This document shows, piece after piece, positions 8,860 through 17,510 of a DNA stretch of 64,000 nucleotides; position 1 is the first letter of the stretch, and each line of letters opens with the position of its first letter. The translations under genes and the position numbers were made by a program. The stretch is from an uncultured Chitinophaga sp. (GTDB lineage: Bacteria; Bacteroidota; Bacteroidia; Chitinophagales; Chitinophagaceae), in contig NZ_CALEJS010000040.1 of NCBI RefSeq assembly GCF_937898475.1, positions 1 through 64,000 of the forward strand, in the 5' to 3' direction. The notes below the pieces were generated by a model. The model was not told the origin of the DNA. It saw only the letters and a list, made by a program, of their open reading frames with translations, and did not search any database.

Positions 8860-9363
8860 TTATTGGGTAGCGTAATGCGCAGGGCTCAGCGCGGCAGGCG
8901 TCCATTGCCGGAGCATATTCTGCAGCTTCTTCTTATCGTAGGTGTCTGCTGATTCCAGCAGGCCGGAGTCCTGTGTATGGAGGCGGGCGCCTTTTGCGTC
9001 GAGGATCACCAGTACGGGGAAACCAAAGCGCTGCGGATAGTCCAGCTTTTGCAGCAGGGGAAGGTTCCGGTTCTCTTTGCTGTAATTAAGATGATACACC
9101 ACGTAATTACTGCGTACCATGCTATCCAGCCGGGCATCATCATGCATGAACTTATACAGCCTGCGGCACCAGATACACCAGTTGCCGCCTATCTGCAGCA
9201 ATACGTGCTTGCCTTCTTTTGCCGCCTGCCGGGTAGCCGCCTCCACATCTGCAGCAGCGTTAGCCGAAGGATCGTAGATATGCTCCAGGTCATAAGGGGC
9301 CTGGGCGTTTACAGCGGCGGCCATCAGCAAAAAGAATCCTATGAACAGCGTTGTTAGTCGCAA
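8860..9363 (-). CDS. Exported thioredoxin-fold protein with CxxC motif
   Basis: A 167-residue protein with a signal peptide (to about residue 21, VNAQ) and a thioredoxin fold. The redox motif is GGNWCIWCRRL, a CIWC site near residue 63, and a cis-proline is seen in GFPVLVILD. It probably reduces or oxidises disulfides in the periplasm. The reading frame begins with TTG; no in-frame ATG precedes it before a stop, and a later start would cut the signal peptide. It lies between ppk1 (51 bp) and the DUF4442 gene (7 bp). Confidence 0.8.
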   Translation of the reverse strand: MRLTTLFIGFFLLMAAAVNAQAPYDLEHIYDPSANAAADVEAATRQAAKEGKHVLLQIGGNWCIWCRRLYKFMHDDARLDSMVRSNYVVYHLNYSKENRNLPLLQKLDYPQRFGFPVLVILDAKGARLHTQDSGLLESADTYDKKKLQNMLRQWTPAALSPAHYATQ

Positions 9364-9414
9364 ATGATTAGTTGTTAGTGATCAGCGTGGATATATTTAT
9401 TAAATATAAGGAAA

Positions 9415-11484
9415 TTATGCTGATGCATATAAAGATGCTACATACGCATGAATGGCAGTCTGCGCGTTCACTTCCGTTCCGGCGGCCGGTGGCGGCGGCG
9501 GTACATTGCGGATATGTTCATCCAGCCGCACGGCATTGGTATTGTCTGCCAGCTGCAGGCGGATGATCTCCTTTATCTGCTGTTGCAGCTGCGGATCATA
9601 TAAGGGGAAGCACACCTCAATACGGCGATGCAGGTTACGGTTCATCCAGTCTGCTGAGCCCAGGTACACTTCTTCCTGTCCGTCGTTATGGAAGATGAAC
9701 ACCCTGGCATGTTCCAGGAAGCGATCTACTATACGCGTTACCGTTATACCCCTGCTGCCCGGCTGGTCTGGCTGCAGGCAGCAGATACTGCGCACGATCA
9801 GCTTTACTTCAACTCCTGCCTGTGCGGCTTCGCAGAGTTTGGCGATCATCTGCTTTTCCTGCAGGTTGTTCAGCTTGATGGTGATGGCAGCTTTTTTACC
9901 CGCTTGGGCATGGGCGATCTCGCGGTCTATCAGCTCCGTAAAACGGGCTACCAGGTTGAATTGTGCCACCATCAGGTGTTGGAAGTGCATGAAACGGTAT
10001 CCGGCGGGCTGTTCCCTGGTCTGCAGGTAGAGGAACACTAATTCCAGCTCCCGGGTGATGCCCGGGTGGGCGGTGATCAGCACATGATCTGTATAGAACC
10101 GGGCGGTGCTTTCATTAAAATTGCCGGTAGACATGAGACCGATATAATCCCACCGAATGCCCTGTTTGCGCTTTACCAGCGCTATTTTGGCGTGTACTTT
10201 CAGTCCGGGGATGCTATATACGATCTTCACACCCGCATCTTTCATTTTCTTTGACCAGCGGATATTATTCTCCTCGTCAAAACGGGCCTTCAGCTCTACG
10301 AACACGGTTACCTGTTTACCATTGCGGGCCGCACTGATCAGCGCATTGGCGATGAGCGAACCCGAAGCGATGCGATAGAGGGTGATAAAGATCTCTTTTA
10401 CATCGGGATCGGCGGCGGCTTCGTTAAAGAAGCGCAGGATGGGGTCATAACGCTGGTAAGGCACATGCAGCAGCACATCCTGCTGCATAACGATGTCCCA
10501 TATACGCCCGGCCTGCTCTACCATGGGCATACGTCCTGCGGGAAGTTTTCCGTAGGTAAGCGCCGGCGATTTGAGGGGCATGGGCAGATCTGCCAGGTCT
10601 TTCAGGTTATGATAGCGGCCACCCTGGACGGGCTCGCCGGGTTGGATGTTAAAATAAGTGAGCAGGTGTTGCAGCACCGTCTGTGGCATAGCTGCATCAT
10701 AGAGAAAGCGGGTAGGTATGCCGAGTTCCCGTTTGCGGATCATGGTTTCCACCTGTTCCAGCACATCGCCTTTCAGTTCTTTGAGATCGGCTTCGGCGTC
10801 TCTCGTTATTTTGATGCTGTAACAGCCGGCGATGGTATGATAAGGAAAGAGGAAGGCAACATGCTGCCTGATCACATCATCCAGCGTAGCGATGTAATAC
10901 ATACCGTCTACCGGATCCAGTTCTATGAAGCGGGGCAGCTGCTGACTGGGAATGTTCACCACGGCGTACTCCTCCTTTTCGGGCGCATCATTCGGGTGAA
11001 GGGCGATTACCAGGTACAGCGTGTTATTTTCCAGGAAGAAATGCTGTTTGCTGTGCAGCCATACGGGCTGCAGGTAGGCCAGCACCCTGTTCAGGAAATA
11101 TTCTCTTAAAAAGGCATCATGTACGGGCGGAATGGTTTCCTTATAGTACAGGTGTACCTGTTGCTTATTCAGTTCGGGCAGCAGGGTACCGGTGAGTATC
11201 TGTCCGAACTCCTGCTGCTGGCGGTCTATCTCCTGCTGGATGGCCGGCAGGGTATCGGGGGATACGGGCTCCTCTCCCGCTGCTTCCGGATCCTGCTGCA
11301 GCAGCCTGTTCACGGCCAGTATAGCGGGCATGCGTACACGGAAAAATTCATCGAGGTTGGAAGAAAAGATGGAAAGGAAGCGGATCCGTTCGTATAAGGG
11401 TACCCGTTCATCCTTTGCCATACACAACACACGATAGTTAAAGGAAAGCCAGCTCAGATCACGATCATATAATGGAATATCCAT
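9415..11484 (-). CDS. ppk1: Polyphosphate kinase 1
   Basis: PPK1 makes inorganic polyphosphate from ATP and reverses the reaction. The 689-residue length and the N-terminus (RDLSWLSFNYRVL, SSNLDEFFRVR) are diagnostic. The phosphorylated histidine is His431 in GLKVHAK and the second active-site histidine is His592 in LEHARVF. The gene starts only 6 bp after the HD-PycTM gene, so the two are almost certainly co-transcribed. No exopolyphosphatase gene is in the window; the neighbouring HD domain is a possible partner hydrolase, which is inference. Confidence 0.95.
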   Translation of the reverse strand: MDIPLYDRDLSWLSFNYRVLCMAKDERVPLYERIRFLSIFSSNLDEFFRVRMPAILAVNRLLQQDPEAAGEEPVSPDTLPAIQQEIDRQQQEFGQILTGTLLPELNKQQVHLYYKETIPPVHDAFLREYFLNRVLAYLQPVWLHSKQHFFLENNTLYLVIALHPNDAPEKEEYAVVNIPSQQLPRFIELDPVDGMYYIATLDDVIRQHVAFLFPYHTIAGCYSIKITRDAEADLKELKGDVLEQVETMIRKRELGIPTRFLYDAAMPQTVLQHLLTYFNIQPGEPVQGGRYHNLKDLADLPMPLKSPALTYGKLPAGRMPMVEQAGRIWDIVMQQDVLLHVPYQRYDPILRFFNEAAADPDVKEIFITLYRIASGSLIANALISAARNGKQVTVFVELKARFDEENNIRWSKKMKDAGVKIVYSIPGLKVHAKIALVKRKQGIRWDYIGLMSTGNFNESTARFYTDHVLITAHPGITRELELVFLYLQTREQPAGYRFMHFQHLMVAQFNLVARFTELIDREIAHAQAGKKAAITIKLNNLQEKQMIAKLCEAAQAGVEVKLIVRSICCLQPDQPGSRGITVTRIVDRFLEHARVFIFHNDGQEEVYLGSADWMNRNLHRRIEVCFPLYDPQLQQQIKEIIRLQLADNTNAVRLDEHIRNVPPPPPAAGTEVNAQTAIHAYVASLYASA

Positions 11485-11490
11485 GCATTA

Positions 11491-12774
11491 TTAGTCTTTT
11501 ACCGGAAAGAAAACCACAGCAACTACGAAGGCCAGAACGGAGATGATGAGGCCCCACATAAAAATATTATAGGCGATGCGCAGCAGGCGGTATTTCTGGC
11601 CCAGCACTACGCCCAGGTGGTAGATGTCCTGGATAAGGCTTCCGTACAGGAAATTGGCATCTTTCATCATTTCAGTCATGCCCCAGCCGTATTCTTCCAG
11701 GGTCATGCCGTGGAAGTTACCGAAGAACAGCAGGTTGGTCCTTTTCTTCTCGATGTCATCGCGGGTAAAACGGCCGTTGGTGATATTGGGCCTGGTAGCC
11801 AGCACGGAATAAATAATGGTGACCACGCTGGTGGCCAGGAGTATGAAAGAGGGAATGATCAGGTTGGGATTGTCTTCCAGTTTGCGCAGCAGCACCGATA
11901 AGAGGATGGATATAATGATGGCGTTGGTAGAGATCATGATATGCGCCTTACTGTCTGCCATAGAGCTCAGGCGTATATGGTTGGTAGAGGTGGTACGGAA
12001 CATGGTTTCAACGCCCCTGCCGAATTTGCCGGTTTTCTTCGCCTCTTTATCTTTTTCCTTCTTATCTTCTTTTTTCTTTTCTTCCTTGGTCTGGTGTTCT
12101 GCAGACGCGGGCAGCGGATTTGCGTTCAAATGCGTGGAAGCTGCTGATGTTGCCGTTTCTTCTTCGTCCTTATGTTTTTTATTCATTTTCTTTTTAAGCC
12201 AGCGGATATTATCATCTTTCTGTTCCTTGAGCAGTACGCGGCAGTAGTCTGTAAAGTATTGGTGATTTTCCAGGAATAAAAGGCTGGTACCTGCCCAGGC
12301 GGCGGGGGAGATCTCTTCGCCCAGGGTAGCGGAGGCTTCCCGGCGCATGGCCTTGCTGCGCTCTTTATAATGTTTGGAGCCCAGGTGGAAGAGGTCTGCA
12401 TCGCATACGATCTCTTCCAGCAGGTTATGCGGGTTTTGCGGCATTTTGGTGGCCATGATACAGCCGCTTACCTGGTCCTGAATTGTTTCGGGCAGCTGCT
12501 GTTCGCGGAGAAAGTTGCGGGCCAGCTCAGCGCCTTTGTCTTCATGCCCCTTGGCATTGCCCAGCAAATACCCTGCGTCATGGAACCAGGCGGCTACCAT
12601 TACCACCAGCTGATCCTGCTCCTGGAGCCGGTAATGCGCAGCAATCTGCTCCGCTGCTTCCACCACCTGTTGTGTGTGGGTTAAGTCGTGATAAACCAGG
12701 TTTGGATTCGGATGTTGCTGATACTGTGCCTTTACATACTGCCCTGCAGCTTCGATAATGGACGCTATTTGCAT
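11491..12774 (-). CDS. HD-domain phosphohydrolase fused to a PycTM-like membrane domain
   Basis: Of 427 residues, about 1-190 form an HD domain with metal ligands in YHDLTH (His33), FHD (His65-Asp66) and CDAD (Asp125). A highly charged Lys/Glu linker (about 190-255) follows. The C-terminal part has three membrane segments (about 278-296, 304-326, 401-423) and matches the Pycsar effector family PycTM (PF18967-like). ATG at 12774 is chosen over an upstream TTG. It is the first gene of a five-gene operon with ppk1 6 bp downstream. No cyclase lies nearby, so it is not a complete Pycsar system. The HD substrate is unknown. Confidence 0.78.
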   Translation of the reverse strand: MQIASIIEAAGQYVKAQYQQHPNPNLVYHDLTHTQQVVEAAEQIAAHYRLQEQDQLVVMVAAWFHDAGYLLGNAKGHEDKGAELARNFLREQQLPETIQDQVSGCIMATKMPQNPHNLLEEIVCDADLFHLGSKHYKERSKAMRREASATLGEEISPAAWAGTSLLFLENHQYFTDYCRVLLKEQKDDNIRWLKKKMNKKHKDEEETATSAASTHLNANPLPASAEHQTKEEKKKEDKKEKDKEAKKTGKFGRGVETMFRTTSTNHIRLSSMADSKAHIMISTNAIIISILLSVLLRKLEDNPNLIIPSFILLATSVVTIIYSVLATRPNITNGRFTRDDIEKKRTNLLFFGNFHGMTLEEYGWGMTEMMKDANFLYGSLIQDIYHLGVVLGQKYRLLRIAYNIFMWGLIISVLAFVVAVVFFPVKD

Positions 12775-12856
12775 AAATAACAATTCAGAAGAACAGCAAG
12801 TTACTGCATTTTTGATTTAAATTTACCAAGGAAAACAGGCCTCTCAAACTTGAATT

Positions 12857-13699
12857 ATGGATATACGCTTTTCATCCCTGCTTTTACTGTTGTTCATTTC
12901 CTGCAATGCTTTCAGCGATCAGCAGAAAAAAAACACATCCCCCAGGGGGTATAAACTTACAGAACCGGAACGGTTCCGGGTAAGAGAATCCATGCAGGAA
13001 ATATCGGGGATACAGCTGTTTCCCGACGAGCACCACATATATGCCATCAACGATGAGCAGGGCAAGATCTTCCTGATAGACCTGAGCGCTAATAAGCCTT
13101 ATCCCGATTCCAAATTTGGCCGCAGCGGCGATTATGAAGACCTGATCCATACCGCCAAAGGCTGGATCGTGCTGAAAAGCAACGGCACTTTATACCAGGT
13201 GCATGATATCTTTACAGACAGTGTAACTTCTACCGAATACCCCTTTCATAAGAAGGGGAAACAGGAATTTGAGAGCATTTACCCCGATACTGCGAGCAAC
13301 AGCCTGATGATCATCTGCAAGCAGTGCGCAGAAGACAAAGGCCAGCGGGCCACCAGCGTTTACCGCTTTGACCTGGGTACTATGCAGTATGATACGGTTC
13401 CGGCCTACCGGATAGACGTAAAACAGATCGCCAAAATCAACGGCAATGACATGAAGAATTTCAGGCCTTCAGCGGCTGCCATCCACCCCATCGATAAACG
13501 CTTATATATAGTGGATGCCATCAACAACCTGCTGGTAATAACAGATATGAAGGGCCAGGTACTGGAGGTGCATCACCTCAGAGGCAAGCTGTTTGAGCAA
13601 CCGGAAGGCATATCATTCGCCCCCAACGGAGATATGTACATATCAAATGAAGCAGGAGACGGCGTTGCTGACATTCTCAAATTTTCTTACAAACCATAA
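12857..13699 (+). CDS. Lipoprotein with SdiA-regulated-like beta-propeller
   Basis: The 280-residue protein has a lipoprotein signal with lipobox LFIS-C (Cys near residue 16). The body has propeller-type repeats (ISGIQLFPDEHHIYAINDEQGKI; RLYIVDAINNLLVITD; EGISFAPNGDMYISNE) as in the SdiA-regulated family. Such proteins are often calcium-binding propellers on the outer or inner membrane, with no defined reaction. It precedes the large phosphoesterase/barrel gene by 101 bp on the same strand and may share its envelope role. Confidence 0.7.
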   Translation: MDIRFSSLLLLLFISCNAFSDQQKKNTSPRGYKLTEPERFRVRESMQEISGIQLFPDEHHIYAINDEQGKIFLIDLSANKPYPDSKFGRSGDYEDLIHTAKGWIVLKSNGTLYQVHDIFTDSVTSTEYPFHKKGKQEFESIYPDTASNSLMIICKQCAEDKGQRATSVYRFDLGTMQYDTVPAYRIDVKQIAKINGNDMKNFRPSAAAIHPIDKRLYIVDAINNLLVITDMKGQVLEVHHLRGKLFEQPEGISFAPNGDMYISNEAGDGVADILKFSYKP

Positions 13700-13800
13700 A
13701 ACATACATCGAAATACGTAATTCAGACATTCTTTAGCTTGGGTCCCATTACGATATTAGATATTGATTGCCATCAACCGTATCGATTAAATTAACGTACC

Positions 13801-16800
13801 ATGTTGCGGAGACTTTTCCCATTGCTTATCACGGCGGCCAGCTGCGGCGCCGCGTACGCGCAGACTGACAACAATGTTGTTCAGCGGATCATTCTGATAG
13901 GCGATGCAGGCGAACTGCACGAGGATGGCCGTAACCCGGTCATCGACGCTGTACGACAGCGTTATAACATGCAGGATGCCCGTAATACCGTTATCTATCT
14001 TGGCGATAACGTGTATCCTTACGGGTTACCCGATGAAGCAGACAAACGCTATCCCCATGCCAAAGAGATACTGGACTATGAAGTAGGCCTGGTAAAGAAC
14101 ACCGCATCCAAAGCCATCTTCATCCCCGGCAATCATGACTGGAACAAGATGAAGCCCGGCGGCTGGGACATTGTCCGCAACCAGCAGCAATATGTAGACT
14201 CGCTCTCATTGCCCAATGTGCGCTATTTACCGCAGGACGGATGCCCCGGCCCGGTAGAAGTGCCCATCAACAAAGATGTAACGCTGATCGTGATGGACAG
14301 CGAATGGTGGCTGTTTCCCTACCAGAAGCCGGGCGCCGGCTCTTCCTGCGACTGTAAGGACAAGGAAGAGGTGATCACCGCACTATCTGACCTGGTGGCC
14401 CGCAACAGGGGTAAACTGATCCTGTTTGCCACTCACCACCCCTTCCGCAGCCATGGCATTCACGGCGGATATTATACTATCAAGCAACATATCTTTCCTT
14501 TTACTGACCTGAAGCCGGGGCTGTACATCCCGCTACCGGTGCTGGGTTCTATCTATCCCATTGCACGCGGGGTATTTGGCGCCCGGGAAGACATTCCCCA
14601 TCCTGAATACCAGCAGATGATCAAACGGGTGGAGGAAACCTTTAAAACGCATGGCCCCACGGTGTTTGTAGCGGGGCATGATCATGCGCTGCAATTGCTG
14701 AAAGACGGGCAGCATTATTATATCGTCAGCGGCAGCGCCTCTCACCACGACCGGGTAAAGAAAGGGAAACATTCCCTATTTGCCAGCTACGGTAACGGTT
14801 TCAGTACGCTGGAGCTGATGGAAGACGGCACCCTGCGGGTACAATATTACCTGATCAAAGACCTGCAAAAACCTGTATACGAAAGCGCCCTGCTGAAGCT
14901 ATCGGATATCAAAAAGGCGGCGGTGGCCACCAGTACACCTGCCTCCGCACTGCCTTCTTCTGTAAGGATGGCGGCAGATGTGCAATACAACAAGGCCAGC
15001 GGCTTTCACCGCTGGTGGCTGGGCAACAACTACCGCGCCGTGTGGGCAGCACCGCTGAATTTCCCGGTGCTGGACCTCAGCAAGGAGAAAGGCGGATTAC
15101 GTATTACCCAGCGGGGCGGCGGTTTGCAAACCAAATCCCTGCGGCTGGAAGACCCCCAGGGCGAAGAATGGGCGCTGCGCTCAATCAAGAAAGACCCGCG
15201 CAATGCCCTGCCGGAAGAGTTCAGGGAAACCTTTGCCAAAGACGTGGTGCAGGACCAGATATCTTCTTCCAACCCCTATGCAGCACCGGTAGTAGCGTCC
15301 CTGGCTCATGCCGCGGGCATACCTCATGCCAACCCAACATTTGTATACCTGCCCAAGGATACCTCGCTGGGTATCTACGAAGCTTTTGGCGGAGATGTAT
15401 ACCTGCTGGAAGAAAGGGAACCGGTAAAAGACAAAACCAACAATACTGAAAAGACCCTGAAACAACTGCAGGGTGACAATGATAATTCCGTTGAACAGGA
15501 TAAGGTGCTGCACGCCCGCCTGCTGGATATGCTGGTAGGCGACTGGGACCGCCATGATGACCAATGGCGCTGGGGCGCTGTGAAAAGTAAGGATGGGAAA
15601 AGCAAAACCTTCTACCCCATTCCGAGAGACCGCGACCAGGCCTTTTTTGTAAGCCAGGGTGTGCTACCGTGGCTTGCTTCCCGCAAATGGGCCCTGCCCA
15701 AGTTCCAGGGATTCAACGACCACTACCGGGATATTAACGGCTTTAATTTCAACGCCCGTTATTTTGACCGGTCTTTCATGAACCAGCTGGACAAACAGCA
15801 ATGGCAGAACGGTATACAGCAATTTGTGCAGCAGATGACAGACACCGTGATGCTGAGCGCTGTAAAACGCTTTCCAGACACGGTACGCGCCATGGTGGGC
15901 GATGAAACCTTCAACAACCTGAAGGCCCGCCGCGAGCTGCTGGAGCCCGCTGCCATGAAATACTACCGCTTCCTGGCCAAAGAAGTGGATATACCCGGTA
16001 CCCTGAAAAATGAACTGTTCTCCATTCAGAAACTGCCGGAAGGGAAAGTGGCTGTTAACGCCTACAAGATCAGCAAGGACGGTGAAAGAGAGCAGGCCAT
16101 CTACTCCCGCACCTTTGACCCTGCCGATACAAAGGAGATCCGCCTCTATGGCCTTGGAGGGTCTGACCGTTTCATTATAAGCGGCGATCACGGCAGCCCG
16201 ATCAGGATACGGCTGATTGGCGGCAAAGACAGCGATACCTATATCGACAGCTCCAGTGGCGGTGGTAAACCGGTACGCATATACGATCTGCGCCAGGGAA
16301 AGGACAGCTTTGACGTGCATCATGCCCGGCTCCGCCTTTCCTCCAGCCCTTCTGTGATCCACTACGACCGCCTGTCTTTCAAATATGACCGGCTGATGCC
16401 ACTGATCTTTGCAGGCTATAACCTGGATGATGGTATACTGCTGGGACTGGGTTTCCAGTACACCAAGCAGGGCTGGCGCAAAGAGCCTTTCGCTGCCCGG
16501 CATACTTTTTTAGCCGGTCACTCTGTTGCCACCAAGGCTTACCAGTTCCGCTACAGGGGTGAATTTACAGACGCTATCGGCAATACTGACCTGGAGCTGA
16601 CCGCCAGCGCCAAAGCCCCGCATAATACCATCAACTTCTTCGGGCTGGGTAACCAAAGTGTGTACGATAAATCATTTGATATCTGGTACTACCGTTCCCG
16701 TTATAACCTGTATAATGCGGAAGCCCTCCTGAAAAGCAAGCTGGGCGCCAAGGTACGGTTCTTCTACGGACCTTCTTTCACACACTATGCGCTTGACAAA

Positions 16801-17439
16801 GACGAGAACTTTGACCGCTTTGTTACCAAGTTCCCGCAGAACGGGCTGGACTCACAAAGTGTTTTTGCCAGTAAAGATTATGCAGGGCTGCGGGTAGGCA
16901 TTACGATAGATACCCGCGATAACGAGGTGCTGCCTACACGCGGTCTGCAATGGACCACCAGCGCATTAGGCACCCAGGGGCTGAACCAGGAAAAACATAA
17001 TTACCTGCAGGCTACATCAGACCTGAGCCTTTACACCAGTATCAGCATTCCTGCCAATGTAGTGCTGGTAACCCGTTTAGGCGGCGGGCATATCTGGGGC
17101 CATTATGAATTCTTCCAGGCCCTGATGCTGGGTGGTGTGCAGAACCTGCGCGGCTATCGTAACAACCGTTTTGCGGGTAGCAGTATGGTGTATAATAATT
17201 TAGAGCTGCGCATAAAGCTGTTCCAGTTCCAGTCGTACCTGTTCCCGGCTTCCGTGGGATTGCTGGCGTTCAATGATGTGGGCCGTGTATGGCTGGAAGG
17301 AGAAAAATCAGGCAGGTGGCATAACGGGTATGGCGGGGGCATATTCCTGGTACCGGTGAATATGTTTGTGGTGACGGCTACAGTGGGTAAGTCAAAAGAA
17401 GGGACGCTGCCGTATGTGACTTTGGGGTTCAGGTTTTAA
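13801..17439 (+). CDS. Metallophosphoesterase / kinase-like / outer-membrane beta-barrel fusion
   Basis: The 1212-residue exported protein has a signal peptide (1-20). A calcineurin-type phosphoesterase follows with GDAGE (Asp35), LGDN (Asp69), GNHD (111-113), HH (212-213) and GHDH (292-295). Residues about 420-700 contain ALRSIKK (Lys463), GDWDRHDDQW (580-589) and PRDRDQ (608-613), which resemble the ATP-lysine, catalytic loop and metal aspartate of Fam20/HipA/CotH-like kinases; this is my inference. Residues about 850-1212 form a BamA/surface-antigen-like barrel ending in GFRF, typical of outer-membrane proteins. It has its own terminator at 17460-17510. Confidence 0.85.
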   Translation: MLRRLFPLLITAASCGAAYAQTDNNVVQRIILIGDAGELHEDGRNPVIDAVRQRYNMQDARNTVIYLGDNVYPYGLPDEADKRYPHAKEILDYEVGLVKNTASKAIFIPGNHDWNKMKPGGWDIVRNQQQYVDSLSLPNVRYLPQDGCPGPVEVPINKDVTLIVMDSEWWLFPYQKPGAGSSCDCKDKEEVITALSDLVARNRGKLILFATHHPFRSHGIHGGYYTIKQHIFPFTDLKPGLYIPLPVLGSIYPIARGVFGAREDIPHPEYQQMIKRVEETFKTHGPTVFVAGHDHALQLLKDGQHYYIVSGSASHHDRVKKGKHSLFASYGNGFSTLELMEDGTLRVQYYLIKDLQKPVYESALLKLSDIKKAAVATSTPASALPSSVRMAADVQYNKASGFHRWWLGNNYRAVWAAPLNFPVLDLSKEKGGLRITQRGGGLQTKSLRLEDPQGEEWALRSIKKDPRNALPEEFRETFAKDVVQDQISSSNPYAAPVVASLAHAAGIPHANPTFVYLPKDTSLGIYEAFGGDVYLLEEREPVKDKTNNTEKTLKQLQGDNDNSVEQDKVLHARLLDMLVGDWDRHDDQWRWGAVKSKDGKSKTFYPIPRDRDQAFFVSQGVLPWLASRKWALPKFQGFNDHYRDINGFNFNARYFDRSFMNQLDKQQWQNGIQQFVQQMTDTVMLSAVKRFPDTVRAMVGDETFNNLKARRELLEPAAMKYYRFLAKEVDIPGTLKNELFSIQKLPEGKVAVNAYKISKDGEREQAIYSRTFDPADTKEIRLYGLGGSDRFIISGDHGSPIRIRLIGGKDSDTYIDSSSGGGKPVRIYDLRQGKDSFDVHHARLRLSSSPSVIHYDRLSFKYDRLMPLIFAGYNLDDGILLGLGFQYTKQGWRKEPFAARHTFLAGHSVATKAYQFRYRGEFTDAIGNTDLELTASAKAPHNTINFFGLGNQSVYDKSFDIWYYRSRYNLYNAEALLKSKLGAKVRFFYGPSFTHYALDKDENFDRFVTKFPQNGLDSQSVFASKDYAGLRVGITIDTRDNEVLPTRGLQWTTSALGTQGLNQEKHNYLQATSDLSLYTSISIPANVVLVTRLGGGHIWGHYEFFQALMLGGVQNLRGYRNNRFAGSSMVYNNLELRIKLFQFQSYLFPASVGLLAFNDVGRVWLEGEKSGRWHNGYGGGIFLVPVNMFVVTATVGKSKEGTLPYVTLGFRF

Positions 17440-17459
17440 GGTCTTGCAAGTATAAATAA

Positions 17460-17510
17460 AAGGGTCTTCAGCCATCGTCACTGACTACGGCTGAAGACCC
17501 TTGTTTTTTT
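17460..17510. terminator. Bidirectional intrinsic terminator
   Basis: A perfect 14-bp stem (17460-17473 with 17489-17502) is followed by TTGTTTTTTT. It lies between the convergent barrel-fusion gene and the GAF-like gene, whose stop codon overlaps the T-run. The arm word GGGTCTTCAGC also occurs near 586, next to the inverted-repeat element. Confidence 0.85.

Noticed and set aside
11491..12774. Complete Pycsar defence system
   Set aside because: Only a PycTM-like effector fused to HD is seen; no nucleotide cyclase gene lies nearby.
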